NCBI RefSeq assembly: GCF_001039355.2
Contig: NW_019775673.1
Coordinates: 1-62,000, forward strand
DNA length: 62,000 nucleotides
Reading direction: 5' to 3'
Source: Lingula anatina
Lineage: Eukaryota; Brachiopoda; Lingulata; Lingulida; Lingulidae
Made by a program: the position numbers and the translations under genes. How positions within the stretch are numbered: the stretch's first letter is position 1; the number at the start of each line of letters is the position of its first letter. Under the pieces are notes generated by a model. That model was not told the origin of the DNA, ran no database searches, and saw only the letters and a program-made list of their open reading frames with translations. This document shows positions 9,936 through 21,866 of the stretch, one piece after another.

Positions 9936-11390
9936 ATTTCCATTATTATTCATTATACTGTAGAAATTCTAATTCTCGTTCACGAGCACTACGTTATTTA
10001 TTGTTATGCAAAGCCAAGCTATAGAGAGAGAAACTTCCCTTATCGTAATTTTAACGGCATTCTGCAGAATGCCTAGCGTATCTATATCGTTTACGTAACG
10101 TATGGATAACGTACGATTCAAACACTCGTACACGCTGAAAGATTTTGAACATTCTCCAAAAATCTTATCTTCTTCGGCGTATGTGAACGTACACCAACGT
10201 TTACCTGCACAGTTGAAACGTATGCGACGTAAGTCTAACGAGGCCCTTGTGTTTGTCTGCGTATGAGTAAATTTCCTCATACATTGGTGAAACACGCTTA
10301 GTGTGACAGGGCCCTGTAATATTATTTCTCATACGATGGAAAGGGATGTTTTTTTTACGCGCAAAGTTGTACGTATTATGAATTTCACATACGATACTCA
10401 CACGAATCTCTTTTACTCTTGATGTGACAGGACTTTTATACGATCAAAGTTATGCTTACAATCGATTTGGCATACGATACGGAATTTCCGTCTCCAGTTC
10501 TCTCATCTGTTACGCAGTACCAGTATATACTGTATACTAACAAAGAACAGATTTCCTGTAAAAGCAATGTTCCACAGACTCGCAACTCTCAGGTAAACAA
10601 TCGATGAAAGCAGAACTTTTTACTGTAAAAACAGCGTTCATGCTCTTAGTTATGTACATAATATGTCGCTTTCCATCGTTAACACTAGGAATAATTAGAC
10701 CAGACATGAGTTACTTGGCCTACTTGGATCTTGCATCAATTTTCTTCGATTTTCATTTTGTTTGAACCCGTTTCTTTATGCTTGGGGATCTCACAGATAC
10801 AGAAAAATAATCAGAAATGAACGTCAAGACCGTTTCTGTGGCTGTTCTTTTTGTTTCTTATATCGAAGTACTTTACAAGAAAATAACAGCTCGAGATTTA
10901 ACTAGAGATTTAGATATAAAGGAATGGAGTTCCACTATTTAGTTCAGAAAAGAGAGGTGCCAAGGGACGAGGGTATGTAAAGATGGCAAAGTCATTGAAT
11001 ATTATGTTGAAAGACCGTGCCATGATTTCGTTGAAGTTATCAATCCTGATTCGTGTACAATATTGATCTAGACCATGTCCAATTTTATGAAAATGATACA
11101 GTCATAATTAATCAAACAGAATGGGATATAACAATATATAACTGATCATATTGGACCCACAAAGTAATAAGCCATGGATGAAAATTATAACGATAACACG
11201 GTGAATGTGGAAGGACACTACATTGTATATTATTATTAGTGTTCATCAATCAAAAGAATCGAGTAAACTGAAGAACATGTATGGCATCAGATAGGAATGC
11301 ATTAAAATCTATCAGTAAATTAAAATGCTGCCGGGCCACTGCCCACAAAAGAAAAATAGTGACTTGATATTGGATATGTTATATTGTATA
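9936..11390. other. intergenic sequence between genes 1 and 2, no gene seen
   Basis: No exon-like or RNA-like feature is supported. The 10070-10480 part is rich in ACGTA/CATACG motifs and in short inverted segments, including two TGTGACAGG(G)-containing blocks, suggesting decayed inverted-repeat DNA. The rest is unremarkable AT-rich sequence. Confidence 0.5.
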
Positions 11391-11459
11391 TGTTAGTACT
11401 CTTTACAGAAAAATCTGATTAAATGTTATCAAAGTGAAAAAAAGATTAATTATTGGACA

Positions 11460-11590
11460 GAACACTTGATTAAAAAGTCTATGAAGTTATAAGCTTTCAA
11501 GTCAAACCCTTCGATGCTTCGAGTATGTGACAAAGGAAGCTCGCTCGATGCACTTTTACACCATTGTGGGTCTTTGTCACGCTATTGCTA
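11460..11590. repeat. conserved 3'-flank hairpin module, copy 2
   Basis: Stem halves GTGACAAAG at 11527-11535 and CTTTGTCAC at 11572-11580 are both perfect. The module lies about 600 nt past the stop of gene 2, matching its distance from gene 1. Confidence 0.55.
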
Positions 11591-12174
11591 TTTTAAAGCA
11601 CGTAAGACCAAACACGTAAAAATAAAATTGGTCCATTATACAGTGTACAATGATCCAATTCGCGTACTTACGTACACTTGTTTACAATGATTAAATGTTT
11701 ATCTTAATTAAAATAAAAGACAAATGTTTGAAAACATTAAATATCACATAAAGGAAACAATATAGAGGGCTACCCACGTATCTAAAGCTTAAATTAATTT
11801 TAAAAATATTGATAAATTCTATCTTGCTTTAAATAGTATTGGGGTAAGAATTGACTAAATATACATCTTTTAAGACACACAGATCTTTAGAACTCCAGAA
11901 AGTCGGTACTCGCTTCAGTGAAATGTATATTACAACAATCGACCTCAAATCATCTAAACTACTCCAAGTGAGAAATCTGTAAGACTAAGATTGGACTTAA
12001 AAGAATTACACAATGCAGCAGTAATCATGGTACCTGTGGCCTGTTTAACAGCCAAGCCAAGCCCAATAATTCTTAGCAGTAAACTGTCAAGATTCATAAC
12101 AATGCCAAAAGGCAAGACACCATCTAGCCAAGAAAACTTTGAAGGAAAGTTCCTATAATGCCAAATGGCGGTGC

Positions 12175-15100
12175 TTACGGTGCTGGCGGTGTTGGTACAT
12201 TTACAGGTCTCCTCGGCGGTGTTTTCTTAAAATTGCACCTGATGTCGCTGACATAGCGAATTCTACCTTCTAACCCGTGAATTATCGGTGAGTACTGTGT
12301 GATGTAGGACATCACAACATCTGCATCCAAGTCCTCTGAAAAAGTCAGTAATTTGTTATTTAAGACAAGCACCTTACGTGAGTCTAAAATGACACTTAGG
12401 GATATTGTCACCCTTCGCCCAAAACTCTTTATATTTACTGCCTTACATACATTCTTTTGGATAATAATTAAATCTTCAGTGTTCAGTGACTAAATTGATT
12501 AACATTTATACATATGTCATCTTACGGGTGACGCCATAATTACGATTTTGGGGTAAAAACTGAAAAATCGGTTTCTCAAATTTCTCTTTTACATGAGCAA
12601 CCACGATCACCGTTTCAACGCCTATTCAATAACACCATTAAGTACTAGATTTTTCTTAAAGTTATAGTTCAGGTTTTATCGTTAATAAAGCAAAATAGTA
12701 CCCTTGTTTAATGAAAATCTGTAATTGGGAATTCTTAATTCCATAGCGAAAACATGAAAACCAAAATATCAGCATGAGATTGTAGCCTATACACTCCTGG
12801 TCAACTCTGCCAATTTTCGTGATAAAATCGATGAAGTTACATCCCATACAATTTGCTATCTCACCTCAAAAATAAAGGTGTTAAATTGACGATTAAAGAT
12901 TTGAGTTGCCCCCCATGCTTATACATTGCAACGAAAAAGCTTATATTTTCGAGGGGGTTTTCATTGTTTTAAATAAGCATAAAGATAGATGCATTATTGA
13001 ATAATTAGATGCAGGATAAAACTAATATTTGGCATTTAGATGATAATAAAGGGTTAATAAATCCTTTAATAAATGACTTCTGAAACGTATACAATACATT
13101 ATTCATAATCATAGCAATTTATGTTTTCTTGTGTGACCAAGCATGGAAAGCACACTTCACTTAAAATCACTCAAAACCAAAAAACAACAATACCTATCCC
13201 ATATCGGTACAAAATGTTGTCCTTGAAAATAGAAAAACCATCCCCTCCCTCTAGTAAATAGGTGTTGGTGACCACATCGTATGATTTTGTCTTAACGAGG
13301 GGCTGGAACTCGGGGACTGTACAGTCAGCGCACCTGACGTCAATGCTGACCACTCGCCTGCCTACTGGCTTAGACAGGTCATACACAACCCGAAGACCTG
13401 GGTATAGGAAAACAGAATATAAAAATAAAACAAACAAACAAAGAACACAATAATACAAAGGACTGCTATGTTTTGAATTATAGAAATTTTCAAAATTCTC
13501 GGCAACTTATTGTTACTATATCATAAATTCCTTATATTGATTTAATTATGCATTTAAATATGGTTATTAATTTAAGTAAGGGTAATGTTTAGCTTTCTAA
13601 ATAGAAACTAAATGAAAACGATTATATTTAACTGAGATGGAACAATTACCCGAGACTTGCAGGAAGCGACCCGTATTACTCTCTTGTAAGGAAACGGAAT
13701 GTTCCATGACTGCCCACAAGGTACTACCGTTAATTTTGACAATGTCAACCGTATTTTCGAACGGGATAGTTCTCAGGACGTTTGACACTAATATGTCACC
13801 TGAAATAAGAATAGAAATGTTCATCCTAAAGAAACATGGTTGCAGCGGATATTTCAGCCAGGTACCCCAGTATCACGAACAGTTCCTAAACCGTACTCTA
13901 ATAGAAAAATTGACGTTTCAGTATTGCTTTAGGAAAAAAAAAACGCATAAAGGTGCTCTTCAACCCAACCCACAGGTTTTCAGGATTTACAAACGACAAA
14001 GAAAAAGTAAAAGTGTAATGGCAAAAAGTACTAAGACGTCTACCAGTATCTATAAGATAAAGGTGCATGTTTGCGGTTACCTATTTCAATTGGCTCACGT
14101 ATCCCGCCGCTATTCCACATTCCAATAGAGGCATTGGTCCACCTTGTTCCGTCATTGGGTTTCAGATACTTGTACACCAATGCATCTGCTATGAGGTTCC
14201 CTTTAAAATGACGAGTATTTTTATCATCATAGTTACACAGTGGCAAATAACTAAAATTTTCAAAGGCATTAAACACAAGAGTTAAGGTACAAAAGATTTG
14301 GGATAAATTTGGTCCAGGTGTTTCTATTCGGGTGTAAAAAGCACGTTTACGACAATGTGGCAAGATTTACAAATTATCTGGCACTTCACCATACACCATA
14401 CATGAAAGAACATTATCCCTGCCCTATCGCTCTGTATAACGGAATCAGGTATTAATGCCTTTGAATTATTAGAAACTCTCTGCAAGACCATCGGAAACAA
14501 AGACAACATGAATGTCGATCTCCACACAACTCAGTGCACATTACTCATTTATAGATCCCTCAAAACTGAAAGCTACTTAGGAGAGGTCATGAAAAAAGAA
14601 GAGAGAACAAAACGCTACCTACCTAAACTACACTCATTTCTACGACAAGAAATAACATCGTTTAACTCGACCAAAGTGGTTCCGATCTTTGTTTGACCTA
14701 AATCGACCACACGTTGTTTCCATGGTTGCATCTCAGTTAATATTCCACTGTCTGAAACAGGAATTTACAGAAACAGTGCCAACAAAATGCACAATTTGAA
14801 GCAATCGAGTGATTTTAAAAAAGGTCAGTTTATGAACTTATTATGGCAAAATGGTCATTGAAGTCACGAAATTTGAGGGTAAATGTGAATGAAAGGCATT
14901 CTTATTCTTACAAAAATCATTCAAAATTAAAATAATTGAGAGATTATTAATCTGTTGTGAAAATAAACACGAAAGCTATTATTATTAGAAATCTTCGATT
15001 GTTCTCATTTTAAATTATTTTATTTGACATCAATTTATGAATTAATGATGACAGAATACTCATTCCAGACAAGAAGTTTGATGGTAAGTGTTGATTTAAG

Positions 15101-17642
15101 GCGTTTTCATATTCAAAATGAAAAAGATAAAAGGATTAACTACTCGGTAAACTATGGTGAAAAACATACAACTACATTCATTCTATTATTATGAGAAAAC
15201 TTCGATTGTTCTCATTTTAAGCACTACAATGTTAAACAATGATAACTTTACCTTGTGTAACATTTTCATCCAATAAGATTGGATTACCACCCCATGACGT
15301 CAGTTCACCTGCTTCGTCAAAAGTTACTTGTAGGTAACCTAGATATTTGGCAAACATGAAATCTGTGACTATCAGCACATTGCTTCCTCTTCTTCTCAAC
15401 ACAGTAGGATACACACCATCGGGTTGCTCCGTCGACGGAGGAGTGCCTGGAAATATTATTGGGTCTTTAAATTGTTATACTGCAAATATTGCAATGGCGG
15501 CAGAGAGAGAGAATACAATTCTTAAAAAAAGTACCTTTAACATTTAGTATTCATTTAATGAGTAATTATTCTTAACATATCAAAGAAAACTCTACATTTG
15601 CATTGAGCTCATCATTATATCTATAACACCCTGTTACAGGTTGTCTGACAATAATATGTCATCTGGTCTTATATCTAAGGCTTCACTTGCAAGACAATTA
15701 AAAGGTCTACTGGTATGGATAAAGAAACGTGTTAGTCTGGCCACCAATATTTAGTTCTGAAGGTATCAAAGTTATGGAGATAATTCTATTATTCAACCTT
15801 TGACATGCGTTCAACATTATACCAATTACCCCCTAATAGAGGTTGTATAGCTATAATATGCCATCTTCTCTTTTATTAAAAAATTCACTGTCAATTAAAT
15901 GAAAACTGTTACCAATATAGGCATTTTACCGGTATAAAGAAACGTGTTCGTCCGGCCACCAATAACAATGTCCACCCCATCAACTTCTTCAGCAATCTTT
16001 CTATCGACAGGAAAGCCGGAATGACCCAGTGCAATAATTTTATTAATGCCCTGTAATTTCAGTTTATTAACCTCTTCCTGTACTGCAGCCACTTCTTCGG
16101 TGAAAATTAAAGCGCCTGAAAAAAAAATGATAACTAAACTTGTGTGTGACCCTAAACATGTATTTATCAAAAGTGTAGCATGTACATGTATGCACCATCA
16201 CAATAATAATAGTAATAACAATCTGACGATCACAATATTAAAATTAATTGACTTAATACAGTCTGAAAAAAGTGGTTTCAGAACATGCCTTTTTACAAAT
16301 ATGTATAATATGATACGGACATTGTTTCTAGAAGATCAAAAATTAATCTAACCTGGGTTTGAAACTAGAGGCGTGTATCTGAACACGTAACCCACAATTC
16401 CTATCTGTTCCCCATTCACATTCAGCACCATGGACTTTTGATACATCCCTTGCATTTCTGGGACGTTTTGGGCGTCGATGTTAGCACTCAAAACGGGGAA
16501 AGTGACGTTTCGAAGAAAATGCAATAAACTGTCTATGCCGCTGACAAACTCGTGATTACCGAAAGCCTAAAATGTTGAATTATTGAGATTAAACAGAATG
16601 TATTGGGGATTTTAAAAGCTTTCGCTAAGGAATGGGGTGGAGTGCAGAAGGAAGATCTTTATGCCTCGCCGCGTTCGCCAATTGAATTTTGAGAGTGCGA
16701 GTGCAATTATTTGAAGATCATTTTGCACGTGATCCCTGTGCTATGGTCCATCGGCGAGAATTGTATAGTGAAATAATACCTTGTAGGATATACATGTACA
16801 GAGATTTATGGAGATTAAAAAATCTCACTTCACTCTGTCTTGGTTTAATTATTATTCCTATTTGGGGGGAGGGAGGATAGGGGGCTTGCCAGCTTACGCC
16901 ACTTTTGCCGAGCCAGCTAGCTTGGATGTAAGTGTAAGGTTTAGAAGAGCCTGTGCCTACGAAAGGCTCAATGAATAGCCAAATCAATGCATTAAAATGA
17001 ATGTTTCGATCATGTAATCTATAAATATATAAAAATTCCATAAAATGCACAAATGCGTTTTTCTGTAAAACGAAATGATATGTTCCATTACTAACAAGCA
17101 ATCAACATTCTTATTCGGTATATATCATGGTGCAGTACCTTTACTTGTCAAGCGTTCTTGATAAGTAAATTGCGCCAGAAGGGGTTGGCAAAATGTCTCA
17201 GAAATCAATATGAATCATTATGCAACTTTGAAGTGACAAACACAGATCACTTAAAGCCAAGATTTTACAATTTATCAATACGCCGCTGAGTAAGAAGATT
17301 AAAAATTGAAAAATTACTTACCATTGCGTCAAATTGAAACAAATTCATGAAGTATGCTGTAACATTGCCCTTGTACAACGTATACCATAAAGTGCCTTGG
17401 AACTGGTCTCCGGCGTCCAGCAAAATTACGTTCTGCTCAGAGTTGCGAATTTCTTGAATTTTGGTCCATTGACGCGCGATTCCTCCAAAGCATACTCCCG
17501 CTTGAGCTTCGTTGTCCGAGCATCGCTTGCCTCTTCCATCAAACTGCTCGAAACGTGCGTGGACATCGTTGGTGTGTAAAATCGTCAAATCAAAACCAGA
17601 ACTCAGCGTGAAAAAAATGCTTAAAACGATCAGCTTTTTCAT
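12175..17642 (-). CDS. ecto-5'-nucleotidase paralogue 2 (two active-site residues lost)
   Basis: Exons: 17642-17322, 16566-16353, 16115-15930, 15446-15252, 14751-14623, 14200-14081, 13799-13650, 13397-13194, 12335-12175 (TAA). Total 1680 nt, 559 residues, frame intact. A signal peptide (MKKLIVLSIFF) is present. NDVH, AGDQ, GNHE, GHSGF, CRRNEC, NSGGIR and GGDGF are kept. The catalytic-dyad Asp after GNHEF is Val (codon 16543-16545), and the second-metal His is Arg (15952-15954), as in gene 1. The C-terminus ends in a proline-rich stretch (TPPRRPVNVPTPPAP) with no hydrophobic GPI signal, so a soluble secreted product is inferred. Intron 8 (12336-13193) contains a ~650 bp dispersed repeat that gene 1 lacks there. 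With no stop or frameshift in nine exons, this looks like a retained pseudoenzyme rather than a pseudogene. Confidence 0.92.
12405..13065 (+). mobile_element. ~650 bp dispersed repeat, copy B, in intron 8 of gene 2
   Basis: Same family as copy A. It explains why intron 8 of gene 2 is 858 bp while that of gene 1 is 236 bp. The sequence on either side of the insert in gene 2 is contiguous in gene 1. Confidence 0.65.
15718..15762 (-). pseudogene. exon 3 relic in intron 3 of gene 2
   Basis: Homologous to the relic in gene 1: the minus strand reads IGGQTNTFLYP, then loses the donor. The same flank (TTCTGAAGGTATCAAAGTTA) follows it. Confidence 0.55.
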
Positions 17643-17783
17643 ATCTAATGCTTTATGTAAAACTTTGGCTTTGGTGATTCCAAACCTTCAACTAGTACAT
17701 GCACTGTCACCAAGTAGTGAGCGAGAGAAGGGCACAAGGTTGAAGCAAAACCTGTGATGATAATATTCCAGCTGAGGGCAGCA

Positions 17784-17789
17784 TATATA
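17784..17789 (-). promoter_or_regulatory. candidate TATA box of 5'-nucleotidase gene 2
   Basis: The minus strand has the same TATATA and downstream CAGCTGGAATATTA context as gene 1, 142 nt upstream of the ATG. The repeat unit immediately upstream begins at this TATAG and is present three times (17786-18120), so TATAG-containing sequence is itself reiterated. Confidence 0.42.
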
Positions 17790-18120
17790 GTGCTGGGGAA
17801 GGACACACCCGTCAAACCTGTTTCTTTTATTCTCAAAATGAATGGTTTTTTATCTTTGAAAAAAATCCGCATCGGTCATTATCTTTTCACCCGTTTCACC
17901 TATAGTCCTGGGGAAGGACGTACCGGTCAAATCTATTTCTTTTATTCTCATAATAAATTGTTTTTATCTATGAATTGATGCGCATCGGTCATTATCTTTT
18001 AACCCGTTTAATTTATAGTGCTAGGGAAGCACAAACCTGTCAAACCTGTTTCTTTTGTTCTCAAAATGAGTTGTTTTTAAATCTTTCGAAAAATACGCAT
18101 TAATCATTATTTTTTAACCC
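17786..18120. repeat. minisatellite of three ~114 bp units upstream of gene 2
   Basis: Units begin at 17786, 17901 and 18014, each opening TATAGTSCTRGGGAAG and continuing with CTGTTTCTTT, a TCTCAAAATGA-like core, CATYRRTCATTAT and ACCCGTTT. They are diverged from one another. Gene 1 has one such unit at the same place. Inverted partial units occur at 18600-18740 and 18885-18990, making a larger fold-back structure over the gene 2 promoter region. Confidence 0.7.
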
Positions 18121-19799
18121 CCTGCTCCGGTTTAAATGACTGGTATCTGGGTTTCTTTTGGGACAAGCTTTGTACCCGACAACAAAATACACAGCATGCC
18201 TGTCAACACTACTGATCTCGATATTAGACTTTAAGTTGGATATTATCATTATCATATAATAATATCATATCATACATAATTTTCTTCAATTTTACTATTC
18301 TTTTCGCATTCTGTGTCTGCTTCGACCCTCTGCGCTGAGATTCAAATTCTAATTTTACTTAAAGGTTCAAAGACTGAAGAAAACACTTCTTGGACATATA
18401 CCTATCAACACTCCTTATCTCGTCGGGAGTTTTATCCCACATTAGACCGCTCGAAAACTTCATTCGCGACAATATGCAGACATATTATTGTTTTCTCATA
18501 TCTATTGATCGAGGGTAGTGATTGCAGTAAACAATAAGGAAAAATTACCAAAGACAAAACTATTTTCTTTGTGCGAATACTGTCTTAAACTTTGTGTATG
18601 TTGTTGTCAGAGAGAATCATTTAAACCGCCGAAATGGGTTTAAAAAATCACCTATGTGTATCTTTCCAAAGATCAAAAACAATTCATTTTGAAATTTGAA
18701 GAAACAGGTTTGACAGGTATGTCCTTCCTCAGCATCCCTTAACTCGTCCGAAATCCAGGCAAAGGTCTTTCACTCAGTCACATAATTATAGTGTCTCAGT
18801 TCGGGATTGAGGGTAGTAAGTACAGTAAACAATAAAAAGAAAAAAAAACGGCGTCGGGCCTTTGTGCGTATACTGTCCTTGGCAATGTGTATATTGTTGT
18901 GAGAGGAGGGCAAAGCTTGTCCCGAAAGGCACCTTGAGATAGCTATCATTTAACCCGCCGCAACGGGTTAAAAAATAATACCAGGGACGTAAAGGCCGGG
19001 GCCAAGGAATGATGGGCTAAAGAATAATATACAGTTATTTTGTAAGTTTTCAAAGCTTTCCACACCCGATAAACAAACTAGCTCTTTCTCTGACGTATGT
19101 TCACAAACAGACCATATACAGCATGCTGTAATGCCTGTGTATCGCAGTGACCCCCGCTCCACTGTGTCCAAGTTAATATTCTATTTTAGGTGATATTGTA
19201 TTTTCATTATTATTCATTATCTTTTTTTTTAAAATTTTACTATTCTGTTCGCATTTTATGTCTGTCCCCTCCGCACTGCAGAAATGCTAATTCTATACAA
19301 CGGTTCAACGATAGAAAAATACATACATTGTACGCAAACATATAATACACAGACAAACGCAAGGTTTCAGAAGTGCGTTGGTAAACGTATGAGTCATAAG
19401 TTGCTCAAACCCTAGATATACGGTAAGAATATACGGCCAATAAGCTGGTAGGACAACGCTTATAAATGCTAGAAGGCATTTTACAGTAGGGCCACGTAAC
19501 GTTTCTCATAAAACTTTGATGACACACGCAGTATGCTGGGAAAACACTTACACCAAGAAAGAAAAAGAGCTGAGGAGCAGGTTCGGCACCAAGATAAGCA
19601 GATATAATACTTAACATAAGGTTTTAATGTATGACAAATTTATTTAAAAAAGAAAGAAACAATAATCATGAAAGTATGAAATTTTGACGAGAATCCATTA
19701 AAACGAATAGCATGAATTTATCTGATTCTTTTTTATTCGCCCATATGATCTCTTTACACGATAAACCTAATTTCTTCATAGTGTTTATTTAAAGACGAG

Positions 19800-20590
19800 G
19801 ATGGATGCATGTCACAGCGGCAAGAAATGGGGTCTGTTTATTTCTTATTTTTTAATCGCCATCATCAAAGTAAAGAAAAGATCCCGGACTACCCTATGAT
19901 TCTTGATAAGTGTCCAAGAACAGCGTGAACGTTGGAACTGCTGCGAATGCCCGGTTGGTGCTACAAGGTTCCACTGAACCACTGACAAATTAAATTTGGG
20001 CCTCCGCACCATGATACGCAGGAGAGTACTTTTTGATGCAGTCTATTAAGACATCGGAATTCAAATCACCTGAAAATATACATGCCTATAAAAAAGTGCC
20101 AAGCTTATACTGAGTCAACCATATATTGTGCCAAGCTCATTGCATTTGGAAACCTTTGAAAAAAAGAGTTATTTTAGTGACGATGGTAATATGTTATGCT
20201 AAAATTAGGTACAAGAGCGAGAGATTCTGGCTCAGTTAAAAACACACGAGAGAAAAAATTGTGGAAGAACGTAAGAAAGGCTTAGATAAGACGCAATTGC
20301 GATGTGCTCTGAGCAAGTCGCACGGACTAAACTGTAACAGAAGGGGTTCTGGTACATCGCGCGCAAAACGGGAGAGAAATCTCCAAGATACCAGGGAGAG
20401 AAATCCAATAAACCCTATGCTATTTTAAACGCTTTTTCGTTTTCAACGTAACTGTTAATCTAAAGATTTAATTAATTTTTTAAAAAATTCAAAGATATAT
20501 CAGAATATTCAGAATTCTAAAAACTGGGATCATTTTGGCGTTTTAGTTCCACACCTGTACATACAGTATGCTGTTCCTTAACATCGAATA
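19800..20590 (-). pseudogene. decayed copy of the 3' end of gene 3 (exon 9, intron 8)
   Basis: The minus strand at about 20078-19912 matches exon 9 of gene 3 (DVLIDCIKKYSPAYHGAEAQI, shown in part), but the Lys codon after AQI is TAA. After the stop the GPI-like tail is still recognisable (AAVPTFTLF). The similarity runs through intron 8 (GCTCTG..CAARTC, GGGAGAGAAATC) and stops at about 20590, just where exon 8 should begin. It is a partial duplication of gene 3 that died. Confidence 0.7.
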
Positions 20591-20653
20591 AAATCTTATC
20601 CATCAATGATTTGATGGATGGCTGACATTAAATAATCTAGATATAAGACTGTT

Positions 20654-20713
20654 TATATATTATATTATATTATATTATATTATATTATATTATATTATAT
20701 TATATTATATTAT
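20654..20713. repeat. (TATAT)n microsatellite
   Basis: About twelve pentamer units adjoining the dead 3' end copy of gene 3. Confidence 0.9.
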
Positions 20714-20754
20714 CAAATTACGTTACAATACGGTTACATGATCCACATCTTTGA

Positions 20755-21720
20755 TTTTAAAGTACTCTTAAGAGAAAAATAGTCGAATGTTATTAAAGTG
20801 AAAAAGTGCAGAAACCCTTGTAGATTCTCTAAAAATGGATAAATTACTGGATAGAAAACTTGATTAACAAGTCTAAGACGTTAAAGTGTTTGAAGTGAAA
20901 CCCTTCGATGCTTCGAGTATGTGATAAAAGAAGCTCGCTTGATTCAATTGTACACCACGCGTGTCTTTGTCACGCTATTTAATACGTAAGACCAAACTTG
21001 TACAAATAGATTGGTCCAGAAACAAATTCAGCAGATTTCACCATATTTGTAAACAATAGTGACATCCTCCCAAGTCGCGTGTATATATACAGTGATGTTT
21101 CCAATGACTTAATGTTAATCTTAATGGAAGATAAAGGTTTGAAAATATTAGTTATATTAATCACATGCAGGAATATCAATAACATTTATTTCATACAGGA
21201 ATAATATGAATCACATACAAGAAACATTCGTTCAAACATCAAATTCAGGTAAACCTTTTGGTAATTCTCTTAGTTATACTACTTGAAACTATATGCTGGC
21301 ATTTGGTTGGCTTTTGTGGCAAAACAATTGACTTTATATGCATCTTTAAGTTCATCTGAATGGCTTTAAGTGGTAAACCTGTAGGATCAAGCTTGAACTG
21401 TGGGCTGTTTAACGACTTAGTCAATTCCAGTAATTCTTACAAGGTTTCTTAACACTGCCAAAAGGCAAAACACCACGTAGCCATGAAAATAATGTTAAAG
21501 TGTTTCAAGAGAAACCCTCCGATGCCTAGAGTATGTGACAAAGGAAGCTCACTCGCTGCAATTGTACCCCACATGTGTTTTGTCACACTTTTAACACGTA
21601 AGACCAAACACTTAAAAGTAGATTGGTCCAGAAATTAATTCAGCAGATTTTACAATTTTTGTAAACAACGATGACATCCTCTAATTCGCGTGCATATATA
21701 CATCGATGGTTCCTTATTTA
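20755..21720. repeat. two stacked 3'-flank modules downstream of gene 3
   Basis: One module spans about 20755-21480, with stem GTGATAAAAG/CTTTGTCAC (right half 20964-20972). It ends near 21450-21490 in sequence resembling the 3' end of exon 9 of genes 1 and 2 (CTGCCAAAAGGCAAAACACC). A second module follows at 21490-21720, with its left stem half at 21535-21543. The first block therefore looks like the orphaned 3' flank of a lost gene 1/2-type copy. Confidence 0.5.
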
Positions 21721-21866
21721 AAATCATCATCATCAAAGAAGAGAAAAGACTCTAATCTGCTAAGTAATTCTTGACATGACGTGTCCATTCTTCGTGTTTT
21801 TCTGATTTTTTTTAAGGCTTGGCGACTTCAATGTTGTAAGCGCAAAGTTGTGACGGATGTGAAATT

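Noticed and set aside
13637-14128. A 163-codon plus-strand frame opposite exons 6-7 of gene 2
   Set aside because: It is the antisense shadow of exon 7 plus intron sequence; no independent domain.
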